The notes beneath the pieces are model-generated. The model did no database searches. It worked only from the letters and a program-made list of their open reading frames with translations, and was not told the DNA's origin. This document shows, piece after piece, positions 20,770 through 32,660 of a DNA stretch of 64,000 nucleotides. The stretch comes from Lepidostoma basale (Eukaryota; Arthropoda; Insecta; Trichoptera; Lepidostomatidae): the NCBI GenBank assembly GCA_022606425.2, contig JAHDVF020000236.1, positions 496,001-560,000 on the forward strand, read 5' to 3'. The stretch's first letter is position 1. Each line of letters opens with the position of its first letter. A program made the translations under genes and the position numbers.

Positions 20770-21590
20770 AAAGGCTTTTTATATATTTTTTTAAATATTT
20801 TTCATTTTGGTATTTGTAAACACGTACTGAAATAAAATTACATTTTAATTAAAATAAGTTCGTACTTCAGGAGGCTTTTAACAGTTACGGGCTAGAAATA
20901 GGTGTATTTTAGCATATTCAGTGTATCGTGAAGCGTGCAGATACTAATAAGTAGAATAGAACGCTTGTATTATTCTTATTCGCGTATTTGTGTATAAATT
21001 TGAATCAAGAAGTAATTTCATAGAGTCGGCGCCTACGCAAAATGAAAATTCTTTTCATAAAAATATAACCTCAAAAGTGATTGTATAATCAAATTATTTG
21101 CGTATACACGGAGCTCAGAAATAATAGGTATTTTATAAAAGGAATTTTGAAATCTCTATCTAAACGATTTTTTTGTTATTCTAAGTGTGCAAAGAAATCT
21201 GTTGTAGTTACAACCCCTTTCCTTAATGTTTAATTATAAACATGTATTTTTTAATTAAACCCATTTAAAAATTATATGGTATATATTGTAGTAGAATTCC
21301 AAATAAGTTTTTTTTTGTAATACAATAATTAATTTTCATTTAATTTATAATAATAAGGGAGTAATGAAGGTGCTTCTATAAAAACGACTGAAATGTACTC
21401 ACAGTTGGCCAAACCTTCTACGAGTCCTTCATTCCACTAACACGTACGAAAATGTCGTCAGTTTTTTTTAATTAAATGAAAAATAAAGCATCAATTTAGA
21501 AAATAATTGTAATTACGGGCAATATAATGTATTTATAAATGCGAAGATTTTTATGGTTGGTAGCAATATGTATTTTGGGGTCTTGGAAAA
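20770..21590. other. AT-rich intron sequence
   Basis: No recognisable repeat, frame or RNA gene. Confidence 0.45.
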
Positions 21591-21599
21591 ATTCATGTA

Positions 21600-21830
21600 A
21601 CTTCTCTGTCCGCACCAACATTTCGGGGATCGTTGCAGTCTCCATCTTCAGGGTGGTTATGAATGTGAGGTGGGTAATATGTAAAACTTCTTCTACGTTC
21701 TGCCGTGTCGCCAGCAATGTCAGAGCAAAGCAGACATTTGCACGTTCGCAGATAGTTCGCACATACATTTATAATCACCCTTAAGATGAAGACTGCAACA
21801 ATCTCCGAAACGTCGACCCAGAAAAACGAG
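21600..21830. mobile_element. Penelope-type inverted pair, family D
   Basis: The left motif (minus strand, about 21617-21651) has CTGAAGA, stem-loop 'ggagactgcaacgatcccc', GAAAT, GTT; its flanks CACC/GGUG pair as helix I. The right motif (plus, 21780-21814) has CTTAAGA, stem-loop, GAAAC, GTC. The two face each other around about 130 bp of non-coding sequence. Confidence 0.6.
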
Positions 21831-21839
21831 TTACACGGA

Positions 21840-22874
21840 TTTTCCTAAGATCCAAAAAAAAACAATATAATGTATTTATTCTTCGTGTTCATTTTATGTA
21901 AAGATTTTTTGTTCGTATAAACAAGAAATCGCTTTCTTAGGGGTGATTCACTAGTTCTTTCTTATCCGACCTCAGTTTATCTCGGCCTATTTATTAAGCC
22001 GCACATTAAGTACCCAATTAAGGAATTCTTTCTTACACGGGTATAACTTTCCGAAATAGCGTAATTAATTAAAGATACATTGGGAATAAGAATAATAAAT
22101 TGCCTATTTTCCTATTGTGAATATTAAAAAAAATGCTTGTTCCTGCATTTCTTCGAAGTAAGGTAATTGAACTGTCTATCAAGGCACGGCCGTAATACTC
22201 CGCTTTCTGTAAAAATAGTATTTGTCTGTATTTAAAGTAGGTGATCATTATTGCCTCTAAAAGTTTATTCGGGAACTAAAGAAATGTCTATAAAGTTTTT
22301 ACGTTTGGATGCGAGTAGAAACGTGACTTAAATTTAAATTTAGAATAAGAAATAAATATAGTTTAACGGTTTTTGACCTCCCGTTATCGATGCTGTGTAG
22401 CTAGTACACGTTGAATAATTTAATAAAAACTGGTCACAAATTGTAATTACATTACAATTTGTAAAAGTCGCGATTGTTTTATCTGTCTAACAAAGACATT
22501 TATTTATGTGTAAAAATATAAATTTTATAAAATATAAAGGTTATTTAAAGGAGGTAGAGTGTTTGTATTCCGAAAATACAATGTTAAAAAAATCTAATAT
22601 TGTAAAATACATTTTTAAATGAACGAATTATATAAGATCTTTTTCTAAGTTTGATTAAAATATGAACAAGAACAGAAATCTAAGATAGAATGAAATATTA
22701 CAACAGAAATTTATCTTGGAAGTACAATATAAGTTATCCCACGGAAATTCTTTTTTGTCTGAAAGATTAATTAAAAACTAAGTTTTGTTTACGTATTTCA
22801 CTAAAAGGGTAGATGGAAGAGCTGAGCTCCTGTGATCCGCTATATTTACAGTATTTGGCCAACAATTAAAGGGT
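21840..22874. other. AT-rich intron sequence
   Basis: No recognisable gene or shared repeat; a small palindrome ('aattgtaattacattacaatt') at about 22440-22460 only. Confidence 0.45.
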
Positions 22875-23155
22875 AATTAAGACAGAAGGAAACGTGGCAC
22901 AATCAAACGAACCATATGTTAAATGTCATAATGATTTTTTTTTTAATTGTACATTTGGTTAAAATCAACTAATGTTTGCGACTTCGAGCTGGTCTGATCC
23001 AAAAGATAGAGAGTTGCCGAAACCCGTCGAAGAAACACATAAAATAATTGCATTTTATTATTATTTACAATTATATTTTACTTCTACCATGAGATTTCAA
23101 ACAATAATAATAATTTATGAAATGTCGGCCACGTGAGCAGTCGGAAAAATCTGCT
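22875..23155 (+). pseudogene. Scattered RTE-A fragments
   Basis: 'agaaggaaacgtggcacaat' (22888-22930) and 'atgtcggccacgtgagcag' (23122-23150) match adjacent pieces of the RTE-A C-terminus (RPRKTWHDQI, VGHVRSRKN). The sequence between is unrelated, so an old fragment has been split by an insertion. Confidence 0.55.
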
Positions 23156-23169
23156 TAATATTTATATCT

Positions 23170-23440
23170 AATCTCAATAAATGGCGCTAGGGTAGATTGA
23201 ACTAAAATATGTGAAATGTTTCTCAACATGGTAACATAAACACAACTTCCAAAATGAGTTAATTAATTGTCAAACGTGAGGTTCGTAAGAAGGGCGGAAT
23301 GGTGAATGTTGTATTACATAAAGCGATTGCTTAACCCAACAAATGACAGGTCATAAGTCCCGTAAACGCCACGACCACCATATTCTGTTCCAAAAATAAT
23401 TCACATCTTCGTCTCTATTGAGATACAATTAATTTTATTA
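23170..23440 (-). repeat. Interspersed repeat G, full copy
   Basis: Uninterrupted minus-strand copy, from 'tctcaataaatggcgctag' to 'cgtctctattgagatacaat'. The two ends are weakly inverted (TCTCAATAGA-like in both), suggesting a MITE-like element of about 260 bp. Confidence 0.65.
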
Positions 23441-24094
23441 TTTATTAATTTTAAAACAAAAATGGGTGCATCATTACGCTATGTAAATTCCTACAAATGG
23501 TATAAAAAATACAAATTATAATATGAAGCCAAAAGTAATATTTCTTAAGATTTTTTTCCCGTAAGTAGGGAAAATATCCTTCCAAAACGACCTTACGTCA
23601 TAAAATATCCCGAATTGTCTTTGACCTTTTTTATCTCCTCCCGTTACTCTCGCTGTAAAAAGCGTCGGTGGATCTTTAATCATCTCATTTTACAAACCTT
23701 TTTCTAGGGATTCTTTTATAAGGGAAGACCCGCGGAGGTATCTGCCCGGGACACGCTTCATATAATTTATTAAATAATTCGACAGCTCAATGAGTATACG
23801 TATTTCTATTTAAGATTTAATAAACATTCAACCTCGGGGATAACAACCCCCCAAAGGAATCACAAAAAGATTGTGATTCCAAAACAACGATTCAAATTCA
23901 AATTTTTAATTCTAAATTATGTAACTAACTCACCAACTAATACGCCATCTCCCCAATACGCGGTAGATCAAAATAATGGTTTGTATGTAGTATTAAGAGT
24001 GTAGGTGATCCACATAAGTGGACTTCGACGCTGAACCAGCATATTCCATGACACGAATAAACACAAAAACGCTGACCCAGGACCTACTTATCAA

Positions 24095-24510
24095 ATTTGA
24101 TGACTCGAGGGCCCCGAATCATTCAAGTTTGGTCATTAGGTCAGGGCATCGTAGATGACGAAAGCGAAGCATATAAAAGCGGTACTTCCGAACACCCAAG
24201 ACGTCAGCCAGTATCGCGATCTCTAAACGACACTAGTCTACGTACGAGAAGCCCCCGACCTTCCTCCCGAGTACAAAACTGTCTACACGGCTACGTCACG
24301 AAACCTCCGACGACCTTTCGCTCCAGCCAACCGACGCTATCGCCCAGCGAGCCCCCATTCTCTACGGCTCACCACCCGGACTCCGCCCCGCTGCTTCCGA
24401 CATCCAGCCACGCTCCATCACGAGTACATCATACCGTTTACGTGTAATTACTTGTGATCCACAATAAACGCTGAAACCTCCGCCGTCTTTCAACTCTCAC
24501 CACAAAACCC
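24095..24510 (+). promoter_or_regulatory. GC-rich promoter-like island, possible solo LTR
   Basis: Sharply higher GC than its surroundings. A TATA-like 'catataaaagcgg' near 24171 and a poly(A) signal AATAAA near 24460 lie about 290 bp apart, the layout of an LTR U3-R-U5. A frame of 116 codons across it looks compositionally biased and not like a protein. No TSD or second copy is seen, so a solo LTR is only the most likely reading. Confidence 0.35.
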
Positions 24511-24616
24511 CCAAAAGAGTATTATGTGCTGACAACTTAATGATTAAAGCCTTAAGAGAAGATAAACAACCAATTAGAGATTTTAATAAAAACGACATAA
24601 TAGAAATATATCCACA

Positions 24617-25055
24617 GAAGCAAAGATGGCAGTACACAATAGATTTCTAGTGCCAACCCTCATGTATGGAAGTGAAGCTTGGAGCTGGCAGAAGAAGGAT
24701 GAAAGCAGGATAAATGCCGTAGAAATGAGATAAAATTAAAAAAGGATCCCTGAAATGGTTTGGTCATATGGAACGAATGGATGAGAGTAGAATAGTTAAA
24801 AAGTTGTACACAAGTAGCGTGAGTGGCAAAAGGTGCCGAGGACGACCGAGGAAAACATGGCATGACCAAATTAATCAATTACTAAAAGGCGGCCACATTC
24901 GAAGTCGGAATAATCGACGTGCGTGCATGGTACGATGTATGAATGTAGAGGAAGCCCGAGAGGTATGCCAGGACAGAGCATTGTAGCGATCCATCCTCTC
25001 TGCCTACCCCTCTGGGGGAAATGGCGTGATGATGAGTTATTTTAGTTAGTTAGTT
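24617..25055 (+). pseudogene. RTE-A fragment with tail
   Basis: Encodes 'LVPTLMYGSEAWSWQKKDES', then after an internal deletion 'GSLKWFGHMERMDES', 'GRPRKTWHDQINQLL' and 'RRACMVRCMNVEEAREVC'. Ends 'ggcgtgatgatgagtta' and (ttag)n. The 'TSSVSGKRCRGRPRK' variant is shared with the 47686 and 32905 copies, indicating a subfamily. Confidence 0.85.
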
Positions 25056-25059
25056 AGAG

Positions 25060-26740
25060 TAGTATATCTATGGGCCAAGTCCAATACAACTTCTTCATAC
25101 AAATTTTTAAACGAAGAAGCAGCAGTTTTACGTACTGGATTTCATTCAAAATACTCTTAAAATCTTTCTGGGTCTAATAAGAACCAATTGTGATATTTTC
25201 ACCAAAATCGTTTTGGTAATTTTCGAGAAAATTAAAGACAAACAGACAGAAAATATAAACGCATGCGAAAAACTTCCAGTAATAATAATTTATTGTTTTA
25301 TAGTATTTTATCACACTTTATATACCCATGAAATGAAATAAGACAGGACAGGATTATTAAAATTGAAGTCGAACAAAATGTCCTTTTTATATCCGCCCAA
25401 AATAAAGCTGCGTGAAAAGGTCATTCCCGAGGCAGGAGCTCAGGGGGCTAGAAATAAAGTTCAATTCACTTAATTTGAAAAACGTAGAGGGCATAGGGCC
25501 CCTCAAATGACATAAAATATTCACTTCTACGTGCGTAGGATACTTGAGGGCCACAGAAGCAATCTACTAAAAAAATCATCTTGGTTCTTAAGTGTGAAAT
25601 CTGAGGCTAATTTAAAAATGAATTAATGTTAAAAATAGATAAAAAAAATATAACACTTATGATTTTCGTTTTTACATCACTATATTATAATAATAATAAA
25701 GTGTATATATAATAAAGTGGTGTAAAAACAAAGTACACAATTGTCACAAATTATTTTAAATAATTTCACAACATAAATGAAGTGTTTCAATAGAAAGAAT
25801 GAAATATATCACTTTATTCTTTCATTTTTTAAATTCCTTTTTCGTCTAATATATTTTTTTGTACATGAATGTCCGATAATTAAAAATAAGCAATTAATTA
25901 TTCTCATTTTGTAGCGCTGAGTGAAATATACGTACACTTTATTTAATTAAGTTCCAAAAGAAAAATTATCGTTAAGTCTGTATGTGTTTATATACCGTTG
26001 GCCTTGCTTAGTATGGCGACTATTGACTGTTTAATTTGAAACGATTTAATAAATTTATACCGATAACATTTTATCCCATTTTATTTAAATTATCAACTGT
26101 TTGATTTTTACAGCTTACAAAACAGCTGTCGTGGGTATTTCATTGAAATTTATATAAATAAGTTGTGAAATTAAAACGATTTGTGTACGAACAGATAATA
26201 ATATTGAAGTATCATGGCGTACCCGCCAAAACAATGGATCATCTAATCAATACGGATAAAAATGAGATGATTAAGTCTGTCTGCGGTGTTGAAGACCAGG
26301 AAGGCCGCCGAAGAGATAAAGGGATAGCTGGATGCATCACAAACATACACCTAGAGCACGTACCTATGCTTTCAAAGTTACCTTAAAAGAATTTAAAAAA
26401 TACCAAATGCTCAATGCATCTACTGTTAAGCGATTTACACCACATTTAAATCTAGAAAATGGGAAAATATAAGGAAGACCATGTGAATAATGAACCAAAA
26501 GGAACTTTAGTTACAACATATGATGGGGGGGCATTCTGTAGGGCAGAGATTTGTGGGAGACCACAAACAAAATAATTGACACCATAATGACTGAAAAGGA
26601 GGTCGATGAAAGAGAACGGAAGAAGTAAAGAACTAATGTTTTCTTTTAGGCATTATTCTGAGAGATCTGCAATGCCAAGCTGCAACGAAGGAATGCCGAA
26701 AGGTGGTACCGTTATATTTAGAAAGGAAGCATCAGAGGGG
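25060..26740. other. Unassigned intron sequence
   Basis: Mostly AT-rich. 26260-26720 is less biased and holds small frames that match nothing I know. A short palindromic patch surrounds 'gggcccctcaaatgac' at 25496. No supportable gene. Confidence 0.4.
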
Positions 26741-26754
26741 GAGGGGGCTAGAAG

Positions 26755-27010
26755 CAGTGGCGGTATTCCCATAGAAGCCCAGAAGTCCGGTTTTTGTAAG
26801 AAATTTTGAATCAAAACCTCTTCTGGCTTACAGAGGTTTAGCTCTTGTGGCTATTCCTCTTACGTCTGATAGGAACATTGTTGGAAGGTGATTTGGTGGG
26901 TTGTTGGTTTATGCGGAGGCATGATTACTTAGCTTTGGGGGGTTTTGATTCAAAATGTCTTACGCAAGCCGGGTTTCTGAGCTTCTTCTCGTATGAGATT
27001 ACCGCCACTG
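26755..27010. mobile_element. hAT-type MITE, 256 bp
   Basis: Both ends begin CAGTGGCGGTA and stay inverted over about 65 bp ('ttttgattcaaaat' against its complement). The 8-bp TSD gctagaag (26747-26754) / gttagaag (27011-27018) differs by one base. An 8-bp TSD and a CAGTGGCG terminus are characteristic of non-autonomous hAT elements. No coding capacity. Confidence 0.85.
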
Positions 27011-27018
27011 GTTAGAAG

Positions 27019-27479
27019 GTAGGTATGACCACAGGCAGTCTTGCATTCGTCTATTAAGATTTTCCCCTCCTCAGCATTAAAAAAGTTCGCCAGGAAGAAA
27101 AAAAGGAAGAAAATAAGGCATCAGAGTCGTTATGCACGGCCGCGTATTTTTCGTCAAATTCAATTCTATTTCAATTTCAATTCATATAAAAAATCATAAA
27201 CACACCGATATAACATTTTCCAATTCATTTATAATTACAATTAAAAAAATGAGAAGAATAAATTTTAAATAAAGATGTTAAAAGAAACAATATATTATAG
27301 AAAGAAAAAATATAAGACAATTAAAATTTTAAAGAACCATTTTTTTAAAAGTAAAATGAAAGAATGGAGAACAATTAGAAAGATAAGAAAGGCAAATACC
27401 AATTTTGCCAATATAAACCAAATCGAAATGTAATGATTGCTCATATTTTTATATAGGTAAAACAAGGCGTAATTTTTAA
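27019..27479. other. AT-rich intron sequence
   Basis: Nothing recognisable beyond A-rich low complexity. Confidence 0.45.
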
Positions 27480-27785
27480 ACTAACTAACTAACTAACTAA
27501 CCATCACGCCGTTTCCCCGAAAGGGTAGACAGAAAGAATGAACTGCAACACTTTAATCGATGCTGCACTCCATTCTTCTCTTTTCGCCAACGCGAGAGAC
27601 GCGGTGTGATGGGTTGCGAACCTCATCGCCACCAATAGGCATCTCCCGCGCACACTTCAATCATTCAACGTCTACATAATAAATCTAAAACAAATTATAC
27701 AAAATACAATGATAAAATAAAATAACACATAACAATAATTTAACACATAATGTTCTTTTAGATGGTGCACTTGTCGTCAGCTGGA
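27480..27785 (-). mobile_element. SINE-like repeat sharing RTE-A tail, full copy
   Basis: Reading the minus strand: unrelated head ('aagaacattatgtgttaaat', 'gttttagatttattatgtag'), middle 'cgatgaggttcgcaaccca', then the terminal roughly 75 bp and (gtta)n tail of RTE-A. 'ggttcgcaacc' resembles a Pol III B box with one mismatch, but no convincing A box was found. It probably uses the RTE-A machinery in trans. Confidence 0.7.
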
Positions 27786-28369
27786 CGATCCGGACATTAA
27801 TTTGTGTTTATTTAATTTTTTATTCCACTTTTTTCATTTTAATTAGGCACTTATCACAATCCCACACCAGCAAAAACTTGAAAATTTGATTGAAGAATTT
27901 ATTCAAATTGTCATTGGAACAAATGAAAAATTTATTTTGACACCTGTCAAAATTATTTTTATAAACGAAAAAACTTGTATTATTTTAACATCAGAAGAGT
28001 GAAAACGTATTTTGTGTCACAAATAACTATCACAAAGTGCGGCAACAATCAAATTGATCAAAACAATTCACTTATACAAGAAATATCTCCAAATTGACAG
28101 GAGCACCACATGAATCAAACCATTTTTTTTAAATCAGAACCAGTATTAAAACGTAATTTTTAAATTAAGAATAAAAGAGCACATATATTATGATGTCCCT
28201 CTAATAAGAATTTTTCTGAATTTGCCAACCACCTCATTGAAAACGATCATTCATTTAATTAAGATAATGGCGTTGACATTTTGCAAGTTTATAATAGAAA
28301 TAAAACTTTGAACATTCTCGAAATTTTAGAAATGAATAATCATAAATAATCAAATAAATGTAATCCATC
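27786..28369. other. AT-rich intron sequence
   Basis: No recognisable element or gene. Confidence 0.4.
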
Positions 28370-28610
28370 CAATCTTTGATTTATTTCCATTATTGTAAGT
28401 TAATACTTAAACCACAATAAGAACTTTAAATTATTATTTTAAATTTATTCATAATATTTGTTATAACAAAAGCATAAACGTTCCAAAATAAATCTTGAAA
28501 AAACTGACCATATATAAACAATTTTATCATATTTTTAATAACTATATAATACCACTGAGGAAGGGCTGGGTAGTTCGGAAAATGCTTAATATTTAATTTT
28601 TTTTTAAAGT
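28370..28610 (+). mobile_element. Penelope-type repeat, family C, decayed
   Basis: 'atctttgatttatttccatt', 'ttgttataacaaaagcata' and 'ccactgaggaagggctgg' match the complement of 43860-44130. The motif CTGAGGA is present, but GAAAC/GUC have decayed (GGAAAATGCTT). Confidence 0.55.
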
Positions 28611-28617
28611 GAGTAAA

Positions 28618-29124
28618 CTAACTAACTAACTAACCATCACGCCGTCTCCCCGAAGGGGTAGGCAGAAAGAATGGACTGCCACACTTTTCTTTCCTGACAT
28701 ATTTCTCTCGCTTCCTCAACATTCATACATCGTGTCATGCACGCGCGTCGATTTCTCTGACTTCTCACATGGCCGACATTCAATATTTGATTAATTTGAT
28801 CGTGCCACGTTTTCCTTGGTCTTCCTCTATTGTTGGTTCCATTTACATCATTAACATATATTTTTTTTACCATTCCTTCTTCATTCATTCTTTCCATATG
28901 TCCAAACCATCTTAATGATCCTTTCATTATTTTGTTCATGACACCATCATTTGCACCGCATTCACTTCTTATATTTCCATTCGACACTCTATCAAACACA
29001 GAGTATCCACACATTCGTCTAAAAGATCTCATTTCTACTGCATTTATTCTACTTTGATCCTTCTTTTGCCAGTTCCATGCTTCGCTTCCATACATCAGTC
29101 GTCGGTAGAATAACGGTTTTATAT
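28618..29124 (-). mobile_element. RTE-A copy, about 0.5 kb
   Basis: A TSD of about 9 bp ('aagtgagta') flanks the (taac)n tail and the 5' limit near 29124. The reading frame of 178 codons (29173-28637) covers MYGSEAWNWQKKDQS to the stop without a frameshift; only the truncated C-terminus is present. Confidence 0.88.
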
Positions 29125-29535
29125 AAAGTGAGTATATATATAAAAAAAGAAAAATGTAAAACATCAGCAACACAAAGTATGGCGAACATAGAAGAAAGAT
29201 AAACTAAATCGATCGAGTCCCGATAGATGAATGTGTCTTGTTTTGACAGTAACTGTAACATTACTATATATTGTTATGGCGAATCTGCCGTATTCACAAA
29301 TCACAGCCAACTTCGAACATTACCGTTAACTATTTTCACATTGCAGGAATCATGTTCCACAACCATTCCATAAAGCATCTCATAATGGGATATTAAATTA
29401 AATTTGGGTCCCTTCTTGTGATCAGAATGGATTTCGGCGGGCCTTTCTACGAATTTATACCTCGATAATGACATTAAAGTATTGGCCGTGAAATGTGTGA
29501 AGGAGGGTCGGCTGTATAAATATGGCGGTACTGAC

Positions 29536-29628
29536 CTGGCAAAGAGCTCGTTCAGCAGTCGCACGAGTTCCTCGGCGGTGCACTGGGCAGAGAGGGTGGT
29601 GAATCCGCAGATGTCCGCAAACAGGATG
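29536..29628 (-). CDS. Adenylyl cyclase C1-domain exon (second in window)
   Basis: 93-bp exon. The acceptor (...attttcag) precedes 29628 and the donor GTCAGT follows 29536 on the minus strand. One base completes the Ser codon begun at 48300, then 30 codons follow, then AG of a split Arg codon. It reads [15 protein letters not shown] then [23 protein letters not shown] is the first metal-binding motif of class III cyclases (Asp and backbone coordinate Mg-ATP). Joined with its neighbours it gives [13 protein letters not shown] and LFARFDRLA, exactly the known C1 continuity, which fixes both splice junctions. Flanking intron sequence is full of retroelement copies. Confidence 0.95.
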
Positions 29629-29964
29629 CTGAAAATAAAACGAAATGAGCAATCTAAATTGTAAACAAATAAAACTTTTCGAGCAACCTGTTGAAAATGT
29701 GTGCTTGGAAAACCGCCGAGAACTCAAACATTTCTACGTGATTATGTTTACCATGTACAGTCGAACCTCGGCTTACGAACTTAATTAGTTTCCAAGACTC
29801 GCTTTGCGAATGTTCAGTTTGCATTTTATCACATTTAAATGGATAGAATTAATATAAATTATTTTCAGCTTTAGAAACATGTTATTTTATGGTGTATTAT
29901 GTAAATAAATAAAAACAGATTTTGACTCGTGTATTACAATTTGTACCATACATTTATTACACCA
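29629..29964. other. Intron sequence next to exon
   Basis: No repeat recognised; AT-rich. Confidence 0.45.
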
Positions 29965-30265
29965 ACTTCTTCTTCTTCCTCTTTTAATAGATCTGTGGAT
30001 CTGTTTTTATGGCATCGAGGTCTCCTGGGACACAGAACTCCAACTGTCTCGCCATCTCTTCGCAGGTCTTCCGGGTTGGCGATTTCCCATTGGCACGTTG
30101 TTTGCGGCTGCTTGGGGGAGTCTATCGTCGCTCATTCGTTATACGTGGTCGCGTCTTCTTTTCCTGTCCTATCTGACAATATCTTCGGTATCGCAAGGTC
30201 TCACGTATTACTGTGTTTCTGATTTTGTCCCTCAGTGTTTTGCCCAGAATAGCATGTCTTCATTA
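29965..30265 (-). pseudogene. RTE-like family D, C-terminal relic
   Basis: Inverted relative of 340-561: starts with a (ctt)n tail and 'cttttaatagatctg', then encodes degraded 'LRDKIRNTVIRE', 'RRYCQ' and 'EEMARQLEF'. The frames are broken. Confidence 0.6.
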
Positions 30266-30416
30266 GTTTTACATCATTGTTTAAGAAATGGAACAGAGTA
30301 AATACAATTACCCCTCGTTTTAACAGAAAACCCCCTCACAGAAGTAGAAATTATATCAAAAATGGATAATTATTGGTAGATTAGGGCAGTATTCATAACT
30401 ATTATAGTATGTATCT

Positions 30417-30780
30417 AACTAACTAACTAACTAACTAACCATCACGCCGTCTCCCCGAAGGGGTAGGCAGAAAGAATGGACTGCCACACTTTTCTTTCCT
30501 GACATATTTCTCTCGCTTCCTCAACATACATACATCGTGTCATGCACGCGCGTCGATTTCTCTGACTCCTCACATGGCCGACATTCAATATTTAATTTAT
30601 TTGATCGTGCCACGTTTTCCTCGGTCTTCCTCTATTTCTGGTTCCATTTACATCATTAACATATAATTTTTTACCATTCTTTCTTCATTCATTCTTTCCA
30701 TATGTCCAAACCATCTTAATGAGCCTTTCATTATTTTGTTCACGATACCATCATTCGCACCGCATTCACTTCTTATACAT
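30417..30780 (-). mobile_element. RTE-A copy, about 0.36 kb
   Basis: A 12-bp TSD 'tagtatgtatct' flanks a (taac)n tail and the last roughly 115 codons. Sequence is very close to the 57854 and 28618 copies, so a recent subfamily. One base is missing in the VKKLY region. Confidence 0.9.
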
Positions 30781-31073
30781 CTAGTATGTATCTATGTTTC
30801 GATTTAAATGAAAAGCCGAGTATACAACCTTGAACGCAAAAGAGGATACCGCAAATTTCTGCAAACAATTACATTATTCACACTGCTATCGAGTAATATC
30901 CAGATTCTAGTTATTGTTGAGCAGCAATTGCGGGATTTAACCACACAGCATCCCGGACTGAAGGGCTGTACAATCAATCATTCTCACAACAACAGGGATT
31001 TCCAACGGGGTCGGTATCGTTCGCTGTAGGGAGTTAACAGTATCTAAGAGGACGTTTGTGTTCTAGCATAAAT

Positions 31074-32208
31074 GAGGCATTCAAAGGAAAAGTGGACTAA
31101 CCCACATGATGGCCAATATTGAGTTAACTATGGGAATGTGTCTAAAACATGTGTTTCTTCGATTCAAGAACGGACTAAACTTAGTTTCAACAATATTCTT
31201 TAGATGGAAGTGTTTTTTTTTTGCATTTAAAAATTTAAAAATATTCTCAATGCAAAAGTGGACCATAATGGTCAGTCCAAAGTATTAGTGCCAATAATGA
31301 AGTTCATGTATATTGTGTCCAATTCTGATTATGTGTTGAATGACATTGACTACAAATTTTCAGTGAGTGGTCATTCCTATTTACCATGTGATCAGGTTTT
31401 ATTGAAAAACAAAAATGATTTTTTCGAGATATTTACAATCCGGAACACTGGATTTAAGTAGTACTACGATATATAATAGCCAGGAAAAGTAATCAATTAA
31501 AAATAATCTCAATGGAAAGGGATAATTTTTATTCAACAATTAAATTGGAGAGTAACATAGTAACTTGATGGATCCAAAGTAGGGTGGTTGAAAATACAGT
31601 GGTTGAGGTATACAAAAATCGAACCATTTAAAATATATTTCAAATACTCAAACAACATTGCAGTGATTTTCTCCATAGTGGATATTTCAAAAAGATTGTC
31701 AGTCTCAATCACTACTCTAGATGCATTGTATCCACAAGGAAATACTATCACAGCGATGAAGAAGAAGGATTTAATTTCCTTCTTGACTTCGTACTGCCAA
31801 TTTTCCACCATTTTTATAACAATTTGAAGACCTATAATATTCAGTCAGATGTAATAGACGTGTCTGATTCCGAAAGGGATTAAAATTATAATAGATATAT
31901 TTTCTCTATACCTTAAATTTCATTTAACTTATCTTCTATCCTAATAAAAAAAATGGACTAAACATAATAACACTTCAATGCAATAGTGGACCAAGCCACC
32001 AAAAAAGAGGTATTTATTAATTTTTTTTTACTAAAAACGGATCTTCATTAAAATTAACTGATCTTTTTTACCAAGAATCTTTCTTTACAATTAGTATTTG
32101 TTGTAAAATTTACGTTACACAAAGAGATGAAATTTGATAATTTCTGAAATGCGCCATTACTCAAATCTATGGTAGATGGGGTTAGTCCACTTTTGCTTTG
32201 ACTGCCTC
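31074..32208. mobile_element. 1.13-kb TIR element, copy 2
   Basis: Inverted relative of 12167-13291. TIRs begin GAGGCA and share 'AAAAGTGGACTAACCC'; TSD 'aaat' is at 31070-31073 and 32209-32212. The minus strand keeps a 92-codon frame (MVENWQYEVKKEIKSFFF ... FEISTMEKITAMLFEYLKYI) partly shared with copy 1; I do not recognise it. Confidence 0.78.
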
Positions 32209-32364
32209 AAATATAAGGACGCGACCCCAGGAAAATACTAGTAATAACGTACTGAGAAGTTTGATCAGTACTAAAATATTTTATAGACTACACCTAGCAG
32301 ATTAATAGAAAAATATCGAAAAACTGTAAACACAAAATGGTTCGAACAACGTGACTCGATGTTT

Positions 32365-32660
32365 TTTTTTGTCTAAAAAGGGGGCGGCGAGTAATTTTTT
32401 TGTTGAATTGGGGGCGGTTAAAATATATTTTTTCTTCGTCTAAAAGGAGGCGGTAAATATTTTTTTGTTGAATTTTGGGCGGTTGAAATTTATTTTTTCT
32501 TCCTCTAAAAGGGGGCGGTAAATATTTTTTTGTTGAATTGGGGGCGGTTGAAATTTATTTTTTCTTCGTCTAAAAGGAGGCGGTAAATAATTTTTTGTTG
32601 AATTGGGGGCGGTTGAAATTTTGTTATTCTTAAAAGGGGGCGGGTGAGTATTTTTCTTTA
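32365..32660. repeat. 65-bp minisatellite, about 4 units
   Basis: Each unit contains 'tctaaaagg.ggcggtaaat', a T run, 'gttgaattgggggcggtt' and 'tattttttcttcg'. G-rich and T-rich blocks alternate with a period of about 65 bp; the outer units are diverged. Confidence 0.85.

Noticed and set aside
24097..24447. 116-codon Ser/Pro/Arg-rich frame
   Set aside because: Low complexity, no homology I recognise, and it overlaps promoter-like sequence; better read as part of a possible solo LTR.
26165..26809. Two small frames (73 and 67 codons) as genes
   Set aside because: No family resemblance and no splice context; may be chance frames in less AT-biased sequence.
32365..32660. CRISPR-like array
   Set aside because: Units are contiguous with no unique spacers, in an animal genome; a minisatellite.
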